A stretch of DNA of 64,000 nucleotides, taken from assembly GCA_016125555.1 (NCBI GenBank), contig WGLN01000004.1, positions 248,001 to 312,000 of the forward strand, written 5' to 3'. The DNA is from Porphyrobacter sp. (lineage in GTDB: Bacteria; Pseudomonadota; Alphaproteobacteria; Sphingomonadales; Sphingomonadaceae). Shown in pieces: positions 35,594-45,305 of this stretch; the first letter of the stretch is position 1; each line of letters begins with the position of its first letter. The notes below the pieces were generated by a model. The model was given only the letters and a program-made list of their open reading frames with translations. It was not told where the DNA came from and made no database searches. A program made the position numbers and the translations under genes.

Positions 35594-36570
35594 CAGAGCA
35601 GCTCGTTTCCGCCGGTGGGAGCAGGATTGGCCTTGTACCAGGCCACGGTGCGGGCGACGCCTTCGGCCAGTGACACCGCCGGCTCATAGCCGAGCGCGCG
35701 CATCTTGGCGATGTCCGGGCAGCGGCGCGGGGTGGCGCCGGCGGGCGCTTCGCCCGCGACGAAGGTAACCTCGGCGCCCATGCTGGAGGCGATTTGCCGG
35801 GCCAGGGTGAGCACGGTGACCTCTTCCATCGACCCGATGTGGTAGACGTTCATGTGCGCGCCGCGCTCCCACATCGCGATGATCCCTGAGACGATATCGT
35901 CGACATAGCAGAACGCCCGGGTCTCGCTGCCGTCGCCCTGCAGGGTCACGGTGTTGCTGCCGTCCGCCACCGCCGCAGCGATCTTGGCGATCAGCTGCGG
36001 GATCACGTGCTTGTAGCCCATGTCCGGCCCGTAGACGTTGTGCGGCCGGAAACACTGCACCTTCGCGACGGTATCGCGGCAATAGTTGAACGCGATCAGC
36101 TCCGAGATGATCTTGGAGCCGCCATAGGAATAGCGCGGGTTGAGCGAATCCGGCAGCAGCAGCGGCGCGGTCTCGTCGGTCGGGACCTTCGCCGGGGTCT
36201 GGTAGACCTCGGCCGAGGAGGCGAAGATCATCGCCGGAACGCCGGCTGCATTGCACGCCTCGGCCACTGCCAGCGCGCCGCGCACGCCGACGTCCAGCAC
36301 CAGCTTGGGTTGCTTGTAGAAGTTCTCGGTGCCGTTGATTGCGGCGAGGTGGAACACCGCCTCCACGCCGTCGAACAGGCGCCGCAGTTCGGCCTCGTCG
36401 CGCACGTCGCAGGTGACCGGGTGAAGATTCGCCGCCGCGCCGGCAAGCCGTTCCGGCCGCCCGCGTGCGTAGTTGTCGAGCGCGAGAACCTCGTGCCCGG
36501 CATCGGCGAGCGCCCGGGCCAGATAGGCCCCGATGAAACCGCCCGCGCCCGTAACTGCCACTTTTGCCAT
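35593..36570 (-). CDS. NAD-dependent sugar-nucleotide epimerase/dehydratase
   Basis: The 325-residue extended SDR protein has the NAD loop [35 protein letters not shown], a SSAEVYQT active-site segment, YSYGGSK (YxxxK) and [12 protein letters not shown]. Substrate cannot be read from sequence. The HNVYGPDMG form occurs in O-antigen and capsule loci and is not clearly GalE or Gmd. Both ends overlap neighbouring genes by TGATG, placing it firmly in one operon with the UDP-sugar dehydrogenase and fcl. Confidence 0.85.
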   Translation of the reverse strand: MAKVAVTGAGGFIGAYLARALADAGHEVLALDNYARGRPERLAGAAANLHPVTCDVRDEAELRRLFDGVEAVFHLAAINGTENFYKQPKLVLDVGVRGALAVAEACNAAGVPAMIFASSAEVYQTPAKVPTDETAPLLLPDSLNPRYSYGGSKIISELIAFNYCRDTVAKVQCFRPHNVYGPDMGYKHVIPQLIAKIAAAVADGSNTVTLQGDGSETRAFCYVDDIVSGIIAMWERGAHMNVYHIGSMEEVTVLTLARQIASSMGAEVTFVAGEAPAGATPRRCPDIAKMRALGYEPAVSLAEGVARTVAWYKANPAPTGGNELL

Positions 36571-37913
36571 CAGAATCGTCCTGCGTTGTTGCCGACCGGG
36601 AAGTACCGCCCGCGCAGCTGGGAAGGGGGACGCTCCACGAGGTGCGCCCAATAGTCGTAAACGAAGCCGCCCGCCGCCATCGCACCGGTGCAGGCATCGA
36701 GATCGATATCGGCATATTCCGGGTGGTTGTTGCCGATCACCAGCGCATTGGCGCCGTCGCACGCCGCGACCAGGCTGTCCTCGATCCGCACGTCGAGCCC
36801 AAGCGCCTCGAGGTCGGCGCGCTTGACCACGCCGTCATAGAGAACCACCTCGCCGACCGCCGTATCGGCCAGCAGGCAATCGATGACCTTGAGCGACATC
36901 GAGCCGCGCAGATCGTCGGTCTCGGGGCGGCCCTTGAAGGCAATGCCGGCCACCGCCACCCGGTAAGGCGCCTCGGCCCGTTCCGCCAGGCGCGCGATGA
37001 TCGCACGGACGGTTTCTGCCGGCTGGCGCTCGTTGACCTGACGGCAGGCCGCGGTGATCTCGAGCGACGTTCCGAACTCCGATAGCGACGCCATCAGGAT
37101 GTGCGGGTCCTTTTCGAGGCACGGTCCGCCGACCAGCCCCGGCAGGGCGACGTCGGTGCGCGGATATTCGAACTTGCCCGCGCGGATCACCTCGCCGGCG
37201 TTGATCCCGATCGCATCGCACGCCCGGGCAACCTCGTTCGCGAAGGCAAAACGGACATCGCGCGAGGTGTTGTCGATCAGCTTGATCATCTCGGCGGTCT
37301 CGAGATCGCTGACCCGCACCGTGGCACGTGTCAGCTTGCGGAACAGGGCATCGGCCCGGTTGGCGGCAGCATCGCTGTCGCCGGAGACGATTTGCGGCAG
37401 CTGCGCAAGTTCCTGCAGGGCCGCCCCCTCCAGCGTGCGCTCCGGACACATCGACAGGTGGAACTGCTTGCCGCTGGCGTCGAGCACCGGCTTCACCACG
37501 TTGCGCGTGGTGCCGATCTTGACCGTCGAGCGAAGCACCACGAGCGCCCCATCCGCCATGTGATCGGCAACCTGGCGCGAAGCCTGCTCGATCATGTCGA
37601 GCCGCGGGCGGGTGGTGCCGGCGATCAGCGGGGTGCCCACCGTGATGATGTAGGCATCGGCGGTGAAGTCCGTGGCGAGCTCGGTGCAGGCCACGAAGTT
37701 GCCGTTGGCAATCACTGCCTGCAACGCCCTGTCGAGCCCCGTCTCGGAGAAGTGGGCCTGGCCCGAGTTGGCGAGGGAGACCACCTCTTCGCGCTTCTCG
37801 AGCCCGATCACCCGGCATCCGCGCTGTGCGAGCGCAACGGCCAGGGTAAGTCCGACATATCCGAGGCCTACTACGACGATCGTATCGGAAGCGGTCGTGG
37901 CACTGTCTGTCAT
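36570..37913 (-). CDS. Nucleotide sugar dehydrogenase (UDP-glucose/UDP-HexNAc 6-dehydrogenase family)
   Basis: The 447-residue enzyme has IVVVGLGYVGLTLAVALA (NAD site), VLRSTVKIGTTRNV, CPERTLEGAALQELAQLPQIVSGD, a central KLIDNTSRDVRFAFANE helix, and the catalytic Cys in VGGPCLEKDPHIL. The CPERTLEG form and overall pattern are closer to UDP-N-acetylhexosamine (WecC/WbpA-like) dehydrogenases than to UDP-glucose dehydrogenase, so a uronic or aminouronic acid may be in the polymer. Start ATG 37913; longer upstream frame is basic and implausible. Confidence 0.88.
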   Translation of the reverse strand: MTDSATTASDTIVVVGLGYVGLTLAVALAQRGCRVIGLEKREEVVSLANSGQAHFSETGLDRALQAVIANGNFVACTELATDFTADAYIITVGTPLIAGTTRPRLDMIEQASRQVADHMADGALVVLRSTVKIGTTRNVVKPVLDASGKQFHLSMCPERTLEGAALQELAQLPQIVSGDSDAAANRADALFRKLTRATVRVSDLETAEMIKLIDNTSRDVRFAFANEVARACDAIGINAGEVIRAGKFEYPRTDVALPGLVGGPCLEKDPHILMASLSEFGTSLEITAACRQVNERQPAETVRAIIARLAERAEAPYRVAVAGIAFKGRPETDDLRGSMSLKVIDCLLADTAVGEVVLYDGVVKRADLEALGLDVRIEDSLVAACDGANALVIGNNHPEYADIDLDACTGAMAAGGFVYDYWAHLVERPPSQLRGRYFPVGNNAGRF

Positions 37914-38041
37914 TTCAATTTCCCGAATTCGAGTGCGAGTAAGGCACCAACCCCTTTGCTGCTTTTGTCCTCGGGGATGGTGAGATGTCACATGTCCTGC
38001 GCGGCGCAACGGAGCGCCGGCTCGTCGATAGTCTGCGGCGC

Positions 38042-39097
38042 TCAGCTTCCTCCCGCGACAAGCGGTCGCCACCAGTGTTCGTGGGCAAGATACCAGCGCA
38101 GCGTCTGGCGAAGCCCCTCCGTGAACCGGTGCTGCGGCGCATAGCCGAGTTCGCCGCGCGCCTTGGTCTCGTCGATTGCGTAGCGGCGATCGTGGCCGGC
38201 GCGGTCGGTGACGAAGGTCTTGAGGCTGGCGGTCGGCTGGCCCTTGGCGGCCGGCGCATCCGGGTAGCGCGCGGCGAGGTCGTCAATTTCGGCGAAGGCG
38301 CGGTCGACCTCGGCGCAGATGGTGTCGATCACGGTCATGTTGGGCAGCTCCGCCCCGCCGCCGATATTGTAGGTCTCGCCCGGCGCGCCCTTCCTGAGGC
38401 ACGCCTCGATCCCGCGGCAGTGGTCCTCGACGTGGAGCCAGTCACGCACGTTCATCCCGTCGCCGTAAATCGGCAGGTTGCGCCCGTGAAGCGCATTGAG
38501 GAGGAACAGCGGGATCAGCTTTTCAGGGTATTGGTAGGGCCCGTAATTGTTCGAGCAGTTGCTGGTCGTCACCTCCAACCCGAAGGTGTGGTGGTAGGCG
38601 CGCACCAGATGGTCGGACGCGGCCTTGCTCGCCGAATAGGGGGAGTTGGGGGCGTATGGCGTCGTCTCGGAAAAGGCCGGGTCGCCCGGCCCGAGCGAGC
38701 CGAACACCTCGTCGGTCGAGATGTGGTGGAAGCGATGCGGCTGGCCGCTGCCCGCCAGCCATACTGCACGCGCAGCCTTGAGGAGGCTGTTGGTGCCGAG
38801 GATGTTGGTCTCGATAAAGGCATCCGGCCCGCTGATCGAACGGTCGACGTGGCTTTCGGCGGCGAAGTGAACGAGCGTGTCGATGGCGTGTCCGCGCAGG
38901 AGACCTTCCACGAGCGCGGTGTCGCGGATATCGCCTTCCACGAGTTCGGCCGCCGTGCCTTCGAGGGTCGAGCGATTGCCGGCATAGGTGAGGGCATCGA
39001 GCACGATCACCCGGTCTTCGGGGTGCTTCGCGTTCCAGTAATGCACGAAGTTTCCGCCGATGAAGCCGGCGCCTCCGGTGACGAGCAGATTAGCCAA
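38042..39097 (-). CDS. rfbB: dTDP-glucose 4,6-dehydratase
   Basis: The 351-residue product makes dTDP-4-keto-6-deoxyglucose, step two of dTDP-L-rhamnose synthesis. It has LLVTGGAGFIGGNFVHYW, HFAAESHVDRSI, HISTDEVFGSLG, YSASKAASDHLVRAYHHTFGL and NCSNNYGPYQYPEKLIPL. No ATG fits; a TTG at 39095-39097, with GAGGAAG six bases upstream and overlapping the rfbD stop, gives the family N-terminus. It is followed by a 128-base gap before the dehydrogenase gene. Confidence 0.93.
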   Translation of the reverse strand: MANLLVTGGAGFIGGNFVHYWNAKHPEDRVIVLDALTYAGNRSTLEGTAAELVEGDIRDTALVEGLLRGHAIDTLVHFAAESHVDRSISGPDAFIETNILGTNSLLKAARAVWLAGSGQPHRFHHISTDEVFGSLGPGDPAFSETTPYAPNSPYSASKAASDHLVRAYHHTFGLEVTTSNCSNNYGPYQYPEKLIPLFLLNALHGRNLPIYGDGMNVRDWLHVEDHCRGIEACLRKGAPGETYNIGGGAELPNMTVIDTICAEVDRAFAEIDDLAARYPDAPAAKGQPTASLKTFVTDRAGHDRRYAIDETKARGELGYAPQHRFTEGLRQTLRWYLAHEHWWRPLVAGGS

Positions 39098-39947
39098 GCT
39101 TCGCTTCCTCTTCGAGCATCCGGCGCAGGTTGGTTCGCCAATGCACCGCCTCTTCTTCCAGCACCGCCCGCGTAGCGCCGCATTCGAGCAGCGAGAAGGC
39201 AGGACGTTTTGCAGGCGTCGGATAGTCGGCGGTGGTGATCGGACGGATGGGCGGGATGCGGGAGATGAGCCCCAGCGCATGCGCCTCCTCGGCGATCGCG
39301 ACAGCGAAGTCGTACCAGCTCGCCACCCCCGCATCGCAATGGTGGAAGGTCCCGGTGCCCTTGCGCTCGACCAGCCCCCAGATCGCGCGCGCCAGTCCCG
39401 TTGCCCAGGTCGGGGCGCCGATCTGGTCGGCGACGACCCGCACTTCCTCGCGCTCCTTCATCAGCCGGATCATGGTCCGCACGAAGTTTGCTCCGCCTGC
39501 CTCGTAGACCCAGGCGGTGCGCACCAGCAGGTCATCGCTGCGCAGGTGGTCTTCGCCCTCGGCCTTGGTGCGGCCATAGGCGCTTTGCGGATTGCGCTTT
39601 GCATCGGGAGCGTAGGGTGCGGACGCGGTGCCGTCGAAGACATAATCCGTCGAGACATGGACCACCTTGCCGCCCGAGCCGGCCATCGCCTCGACCATCA
39701 GCGCGACGGCATCGGCATTGATCGCCCGCGCCAGCGCCTCCTCGCCTTCCGCCTTGTCGACGGCGGTATAGGCGGCGGCGTTGATGATCACATCGGGCGC
39801 CTCGACCACCAGCCGCGCGGTGAGCATCGGGGCGTCGGTAAGATCGACATCCTCGACATCGACGGCATTGATATCGGCCCACGTAGGCGCCGTGCGTTGC
39901 AGCGCGCCGCCGAGCTGGCCGTTGGCCCCGGTGATCAGGATTCTCAT
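39090..39947 (-). CDS. rfbD: dTDP-4-dehydrorhamnose reductase
   Basis: The 285-residue protein completes dTDP-L-rhamnose. It shows ILITGANGQLGGALQR (NADPH site), NAAAYTAVDKAEGEEALA, STDYVFDG, a YGRTKAEGE catalytic pair, RTAWVYEAGGANFV and GAPTWATGLA. Its stop overlaps the TTG start of rfbB by eight bases, so the genes are coupled. Confidence 0.95.
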   Translation of the reverse strand: MRILITGANGQLGGALQRTAPTWADINAVDVEDVDLTDAPMLTARLVVEAPDVIINAAAYTAVDKAEGEEALARAINADAVALMVEAMAGSGGKVVHVSTDYVFDGTASAPYAPDAKRNPQSAYGRTKAEGEDHLRSDDLLVRTAWVYEAGGANFVRTMIRLMKEREEVRVVADQIGAPTWATGLARAIWGLVERKGTGTFHHCDAGVASWYDFAVAIAEEAHALGLISRIPPIRPITTADYPTPAKRPAFSLLECGATRAVLEEEAVHWRTNLRRMLEEEAKLG

Positions 39948-40021
39948 GGCGCAGCCTTCCGCGCCCGGCCCGCGCCGACTGCCCGATCCATCGAGACGGT
40001 GAGGTAATCCATCCTGCCCTC

Positions 40022-40762
40022 CTACCTTCGCAGCACGACGCGCTTCAAGGCGGCCTTCCAGCTCTCGTTCAGGCGGATTTCGCGGCCTTCCTGGAAAAAC
40101 CGCCCCTGCGGACCATCACGACCGCATTCGATCAAGGGCAGCAGTGCCGGGAAGATCGCCTCGGGATCGTTGCCGTGCTCGCTCATCGCCGTCCGGGTTG
40201 CGCCCGGATTGAATTCGTTGATCAGCACATCGGGATAACGGTCGCGGTCGATCTCGTTGGCGATCCCTCTCACCAGCGAGTGCAGCGCACCTTTCGACAC
40301 CGAATAGGCAAGCGATCCGGGGAGCGGATTGAGATCGGCCAGCGACCCCATCACGACCACGCGTCCATGATTGCGCTCCATCATGCCGGGCAGCACCGCA
40401 CGGACCGCGTTGGCGACACCCACAACGTTGATGCGCAGGACCTCCTCGAGATGCGCAGCGGATTGATCGAGAAAGAAGGCCTTCGGATAGACCGCCGCTG
40501 CGGCGACAAGCCCATCGACCGGCCCCAGCGCCTTGGCCGCTGCCGCAAAGGCGGAGCTGCAAGCCGCATTGTCCGCGACATCCGCTTCCCGCGTGAATAC
40601 CCCCTCACCCACGACGCCGAGGGCCGCGAGCGCCGCCTTGTTGCGACCGATCGCGGTGACGCGGTAGCCGGCATGCGCAAACTGGCGGACAAGCGCGCTG
40701 CCGATGCCGCCGGTCGCGCCGGTGATGACGATGTGACGATTGCGGGCGCTCGTTGCGTTCAT
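40022..40762 (-). CDS. SDR-family oxidoreductase in the rhamnose operon
   Basis: The 246-residue classical SDR has TGATGGIGSALVRQF (14-28), the catalytic Ser140, Tyr153 and Lys157 in MGSLADLNPLPGSLAYSVSKGAL, and NPGATRTAMSEHG. It is probably NAD(P)-dependent. Substrate is unknown. It lies between rfbD and a GMC oxidoreductase gene, whose open frame overlaps its first 158 bases. The GMC-SDR pairing suggests a two-step oxidation/reduction of one polysaccharide sugar, which is inference. Confidence 0.87.
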   Translation of the reverse strand: MNATSARNRHIVITGATGGIGSALVRQFAHAGYRVTAIGRNKAALAALGVVGEGVFTREADVADNAACSSAFAAAAKALGPVDGLVAAAAVYPKAFFLDQSAAHLEEVLRINVVGVANAVRAVLPGMMERNHGRVVVMGSLADLNPLPGSLAYSVSKGALHSLVRGIANEIDRDRYPDVLINEFNPGATRTAMSEHGNDPEAIFPALLPLIECGRDGPQGRFFQEGREIRLNESWKAALKRVVLRR

Positions 40763-42458
40763 GTGCCGCAGCTCCTTGCATAGAGGCGATCTGCAAGTCC
40801 CGCTGCATGCGCAGCGCAAATGCTTTCGGCGCAGCGCGCGGGGCGAACGGTGCGGACCATTGCGCCCCCCTTGCACCGATGACCGCGTCGGCCACCCGCA
40901 GCGCGTGCGCGGCAACCGTTAGCGCGGGATTGATCCCGAGGCTCGACGGGAAAACCGAGGCATCGGCGATGAACAGGTCGGGCTGGTCCCATACCCGACC
41001 GCATTTGTCGGTGACGGCATGGTCGGGAGAGCGTCCCATCCGGCAGGTGCCCATGGGATGCCCGTAATTGGGTTCCCCCGCAGGAAGCGCGAACCGCACG
41101 GGAAGCGGGGCGAAGGCTTCGCGCGCCAGCTTGCGGAAGTGCTTCACGCGCTGCACCAGCTCTTCGCGGGGCCGATAAGTGACAGCGATCCGCTCGATGC
41201 CGTCCTCCTTGTCCGTCACGCTGGCAACCCTGCTGTCGCGGTAAGGCAGGTCCTGGATCGGCGCGAAATAGAGCTCCGAGCCTTCGAGCAGGCGCGCCGC
41301 GACCTCTCCCGCAGGGCGCATCACCAGCCGGCCGAGGGCGCCCAAATCGACACCCGCCTCGCGCGCCGCGCTGTTGAGGAACTGCGCGATCATGCCGGGC
41401 TTCAGCACCAGCCCCATGGACTGGCATTCGGCCAGCGGCATGGCTCCGTCGAAATAGTGGTCGCGAAAGGCGATGACCTTGCGCGGGCCATAGAGCGCGT
41501 CCGCGTCAGGCACGGTGACCGCGAGCAGCTCGTTAGCGTGGAACATCAATCCGCGCCCGACCAGATCAGGCACCTCCCCGTCCCAGATTTGGTCCGACTT
41601 CTGGAGCAGGCGCGGCGTGTTGAGCGCGCCGGCTGCGAGCACGATCGTTTGCGCCCGGCTCGATTGCGCATTGCCGTCACGGTCTGTCCAGAGCACGTCC
41701 CATGCCCGGTCGGGCCTGCGTCGGATTTGCTGCACCACCGCACCGAATACGAGTGTTACGCGGGCCTGCCGCGCCATCGCGGGCTCGAGCGCGCGGTTGT
41801 AGCCATCCGACTTGCATCCCCGCCCGCAGGCGCTGCCCTGGCACTCGGAACATCCGGGGCGGTATGCGATCGCAGTGTGCATCCGGAACGGATGGCGGCC
41901 GCTGGCGCGCAACGTCTCGAACATGAGATGATGCCCAGGCGACAGCGGCGGTGGCGGTCCCAGTTCGGCGTCGTCATCCGGATCGAGCGGGTCGCGCGTG
42001 CCGACCGGACGAAGCAGTCGTTCCGCCCGGCGATAGGCATCGAGGAACGCGTCATAGTCCACCGGCCAGGCGTTGGGCAGGGCCGCTTCGGTGCCCCCGC
42101 CCCAGTCCCGGGGCTGGAAATCCTCCTCGAAGTCGCGCCGGGTCGCGCGCCCGAGCGCGGCACCATAGACCCGGCCCGAGCCGCCCGGACCCACCCCGAT
42201 CACGCAATCGGCGCGTCGGTACCGCCGGCCTTCGGCGCGCCGCAGCATCACGTCCTCGCTCCAGCGGTCGCCGGGACGAGCCCCTCCAAGGCCCAGCGCG
42301 CGCTGGACCAGGCTGCGGCGCTGAGCGGGGGCAGCCTCCCGCGGGCCGAGTTCCAGCGCCAGCACCCGCATCCCGGCATCGCCGCATGACCCTGCCACGA
42401 TCGAACCGGCCATCCCGACGCCGACGACGACGACATCGAAGGTATCCGCACCGCTCAT
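40605..42458 (-). CDS. GMC-family FAD oxidoreductase
   Basis: The 617-residue frame has the FAD loop VVVGVGMAGSIVAGS (9-23), the GMC motif CVIGVGPGGSGRVYGAALGRA, VLAAGALNTPRLLQKSD and the C-terminal catalytic block YGHPMGTCRMG followed by FIADASVFPSSLGINPALTVAAHALRVAD. A cysteine cluster at 203, 206, 211 and 215 resembles those of membrane-linked sugar and alcohol dehydrogenases. The last 75 residues are Arg/His-rich and overlap the SDR gene in another frame, so the true end is likely near 40800; a frameshift or lost stop is possible. Confidence 0.85.
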   Translation of the reverse strand: MSGADTFDVVVVGVGMAGSIVAGSCGDAGMRVLALELGPREAAPAQRRSLVQRALGLGGARPGDRWSEDVMLRRAEGRRYRRADCVIGVGPGGSGRVYGAALGRATRRDFEEDFQPRDWGGGTEAALPNAWPVDYDAFLDAYRRAERLLRPVGTRDPLDPDDDAELGPPPPLSPGHHLMFETLRASGRHPFRMHTAIAYRPGCSECQGSACGRGCKSDGYNRALEPAMARQARVTLVFGAVVQQIRRRPDRAWDVLWTDRDGNAQSSRAQTIVLAAGALNTPRLLQKSDQIWDGEVPDLVGRGLMFHANELLAVTVPDADALYGPRKVIAFRDHYFDGAMPLAECQSMGLVLKPGMIAQFLNSAAREAGVDLGALGRLVMRPAGEVAARLLEGSELYFAPIQDLPYRDSRVASVTDKEDGIERIAVTYRPREELVQRVKHFRKLAREAFAPLPVRFALPAGEPNYGHPMGTCRMGRSPDHAVTDKCGRVWDQPDLFIADASVFPSSLGINPALTVAAHALRVADAVIGARGAQWSAPFAPRAAPKAFALRMQRDLQIASMQGAAAHERNERPQSSHRHHRRDRRHRQRACPPVCACRLPRHRDRSQQGGARGPRRRG

Positions 42459-42504
42459 CGCGCAAGATCCGCAGCTTGCCGGACGGGATGCGTACACCGC
42501 CGGA

Positions 42505-43050
42505 TCATGGGAACGTCGGAACTTCGCCGAGCGCCAGGCCGCGGCGATCCTTGTCGGAGAGCGTCGCGGCGAGGCCAGCGAGTGGCCAGTCGATGCCCAC
42601 CGCAGGGTCATCCCACGCCAGGGTCTGCTCACTCTGGGGGAGATATGGCGCGGTGCACTTGTAGAGGAAATCGGTGTCGTCCTCGAGCGTGAGGAAGCCG
42701 TGGGCAAAGCCCTCGGGGATCCACAGCATCCGCTTGTTCGTTTCGCTGAGCTCGACGCCCACCCAGCGCCCGAAATGCGGCGACGACTTGCGCAGGTCGA
42801 CCGCGACATCGAACACCGCGCCGCGCGTCACCCGCACCAGCTTGCCTTGCGGCCCCGGGTTCTGGAAATGCAAGCCCCGCAGCACGCCCTTCTGCGAACG
42901 GCTGTGATTGTCCTGCACGAAGCGGAGGTCGAGCCCGGCCGCGGCGAAGGCGGCGGCGTTCCAGGTCTCGAGGAAAAAGCCGCGCGCATCGCCGAACACG
43001 CGCGGTTCGATGATCAGCACTTCGGGAATGGCGGTGGGAACGATGTTCAC
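42505..43050 (-). CDS. rfbC: dTDP-4-dehydrorhamnose 3,5-epimerase
   Basis: The 181-residue cupin enzyme has [37 protein letters not shown] (catalytic His), [21 protein letters not shown] and [15 protein letters not shown], all rfbC signatures. It uses a GTG start that overlaps the rfbA stop by three bases (GTGA). It is the third step of the dTDP-L-rhamnose pathway, and all four steps are on this strand. Confidence 0.95.
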   Translation of the reverse strand: MNIVPTAIPEVLIIEPRVFGDARGFFLETWNAAAFAAAGLDLRFVQDNHSRSQKGVLRGLHFQNPGPQGKLVRVTRGAVFDVAVDLRKSSPHFGRWVGVELSETNKRMLWIPEGFAHGFLTLEDDTDFLYKCTAPYLPQSEQTLAWDDPAVGIDWPLAGLAATLSDKDRRGLALGEVPTFP

Positions 43051-43943
43051 GGCAGCGCGGGCCTGTCGAGCAGGCCGAGCAGATATTCGCCGTAACCCGA
43101 TTTCCGCAGCGGTTCGGCGATCTCACGCAGCCGGTCGGCGCTGATGAAGCCCTGCCGCCAGGCAATCTCCTCGGGGCATGAAATCTTCAAGCCCTGCCGT
43201 TCCTCGGTAATCCGCACATAGGTCGCCGCGTCCAGCAGCGAGGCATGGGTGCCCGTATCGAGCCAGGCGAAGCCGCGCCCCATGATCTCGACCGACATGG
43301 AGCCGTCGTCGAGATAGAGACGGTTCAGATCGGTGATCTCGAACTCGCCGCGCCGCGAAGGCTTGAGGTCGCGGGCGCGGTCCACCACCGTGTGGTCGTA
43401 GAAATAGAGCCCGGTAACGGCGTAGTTCGACTTGGGAACCGCGGGCTTTTCCTCGATCGAGACGGCCTTCCCCGCAGCGTCGAACTCGACCACGCCGAAG
43501 GCCTGCGGATCGTTGACGCGATAGGCAAAGACGGTCGCCCCGGTGTCCCGCGCATTGGCACTGCGCAGCAGGTCGGGCAGGCCGTGACCGTAGAAGATGT
43601 TGTCCCCGAGGATCAGCGCACTCGGGCCGCCGCGCACGAAATCGGCACCGATGTGGAAGGCCTGGGCGAGGCCTTCGGGGCGGGGCTGCACCGCATAGGA
43701 CAGCGAGACGCCGAAATCCGAGCCGTCTCCGAGGACCCGCTGGAACTGCGCGGCATCCTCGGGCGTGGTGATGATCAGGATCTCGCGAATCCCCGCCAGC
43801 ATCAGGGTGCTGAGCGGATAGTAGATCATCGGCTTGTCGAAGATCGGCATGAGCTGCTTCGAAACGCCCCGCGTGAGCGGATAGAGGCGCGTGCCCGAGC
43901 CGCCAGCAAGGATGATGCCCCGCCTGTTGCTGTCGAATCCCAT
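43047..43943 (-). CDS. rfbA: Glucose-1-phosphate thymidylyltransferase
   Basis: The 298-residue product starts dTDP-rhamnose synthesis from glucose-1-P and dTTP. It has [86 protein letters not shown] and [16 protein letters not shown]. The ATG at 43943 fits the family start. It is the first gene of the rhamnose operon. The 181-base gap to the divergent lasso-cluster nucleotidyltransferase gene likely holds both promoters. Confidence 0.95.
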   Translation of the reverse strand: MGFDSNRRGIILAGGSGTRLYPLTRGVSKQLMPIFDKPMIYYPLSTLMLAGIREILIITTPEDAAQFQRVLGDGSDFGVSLSYAVQPRPEGLAQAFHIGADFVRGGPSALILGDNIFYGHGLPDLLRSANARDTGATVFAYRVNDPQAFGVVEFDAAGKAVSIEEKPAVPKSNYAVTGLYFYDHTVVDRARDLKPSRRGEFEITDLNRLYLDDGSMSVEIMGRGFAWLDTGTHASLLDAATYVRITEERQGLKISCPEEIAWRQGFISADRLREIAEPLRKSGYGEYLLGLLDRPALP

Positions 43944-44124
43944 GACAGAGTTACCCCGTCTCGCCCAATGGTGCGGCCGGATGCCGCATCGCAGCATGGG
44001 CAATTGGGGTCAACCGCAAAGTCCGGTGGAGCGCCGCCGAGGGCGTGAATGCAGTGTCATTTGCGAAGCAATGCTCTAAGAGCGACCGACGCCGCAGGGC
44101 AACAGGGAAAAGCGAGCGCGACAG

Positions 44125-45305
44125 GTGCAGACCGCGAAAGCGAACGAAACGGCGGATCTCTATCTCGCCGCCTGCGTGCGCGCGGCCCTTGCCGGGACCC
44201 CCGCCCCCGCATGGCCTTTTGCCGCGGGCGAGGCCGAAACGGCCGGCGCCGTCGCGGCGCGCACCGCGTTCCACGGCATCGCCGCGTTGATCGGCCAGGC
44301 GCCGGGCGCCCTGACGGGATGGCCCGAGGAGGCCGCCGCACCGCTGCGCGAGGAAATGCGCCTCGCCGTTCTCTGGGAGCAGATGCACCGGAACCGCCTT
44401 GTCCAGATCATCGAGCGCCTCGCGGAGGCCGGGGTCGACACCATCGCGATGAAGGGCACTGCGCTCGCCTACCTGCATTATTCCGATCCGGCGGCCCGTC
44501 GCCGCGGCGACACCGACATGCTCATCCGGGCTCGCGATCTTGCGCTGACCCGCAAAATTCTTTCGGCGAGCGGCTGTTATCTGAAGGAAAACCCGCTGGG
44601 CCTGTTTTTTCAGGAAACCTGGCTCTTCGACGCGGGAGCGGGAATGACCCACGCGATCGACTTGCACTGGGAAGCGGTCGATCACGCTCTCCTGCAGAAA
44701 ATCCTGCCGACACAAGCCTTCTGGGATGGGCGACGACCGATTGCGGCATTATCCCCCCATATCGCCGCGCCCGAGCCGCTGCTGATGCTGGTCCAGGGCG
44801 CTCTCAACCAAGCCTGGCATGTGGCGAGAGGATATCAGGTCGGCGAGGCGCGGGAATTCGGCGGCCGCCGGCTCATCTGGTCGGTCGACTATGCCTGCAT
44901 CACGGCCGAATTCGGCGCAAAGGAGTGGGGCCGCCTGGCCGCATTCTGCGAGGAGAACGATGCTGCGGCAATCGTCCATCGCGCGCTCGTCGGCGCGTGC
45001 CGCGACGTCGGCCTCGCCGTCCCGGCTGCGGTCATGGAGCGGCTGGCCGCTGCGGCGAAGGGATCCGCGATACCGGCATTCCTGGGCAATCGCGATCCGA
45101 TCGCGGATTTCCGGGTGAACCTGCGCGCCACCCGCACCCCGTTCGCCAAACTGCAAATGATCCTGACGATGGCATTTCCGGCGCGGAGCCACCTCGAGAG
45201 CAAGTACCCGGAGGCAAGGCGATGGCCCACCGCCGCACTGCATCTCCGGCGCTATGCCGAGGGCCTCGTCAGGCTAGTGAGGGCCGCACGGGAGCGCAGC
45301 CGTGA
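44125..45305 (+). CDS. Nucleotidyltransferase-family protein of the lasso peptide cluster
   Basis: The first 390 or so residues match the family found in kinase-type lasso peptide clusters (NTP_transf_5-like). Key features are AMKGTALAYLHYSDPAARRRGDTDMLI, with the DxD-type acidic pair, then a C-terminal helical part ending near SHLESKYPEARRWPT and LHLRRYAEGLVRLV. The end given here is inferred. The frame as sequenced has no stop until 46329, deep inside the ABC transporter gene, which is implausible. A TGA overlapping the ABC start (45303-45305) lies in another frame, so a one-base indel near 45270-45300 is likely. The role is probably modification of the peptide after phosphorylation. Confidence 0.75.
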
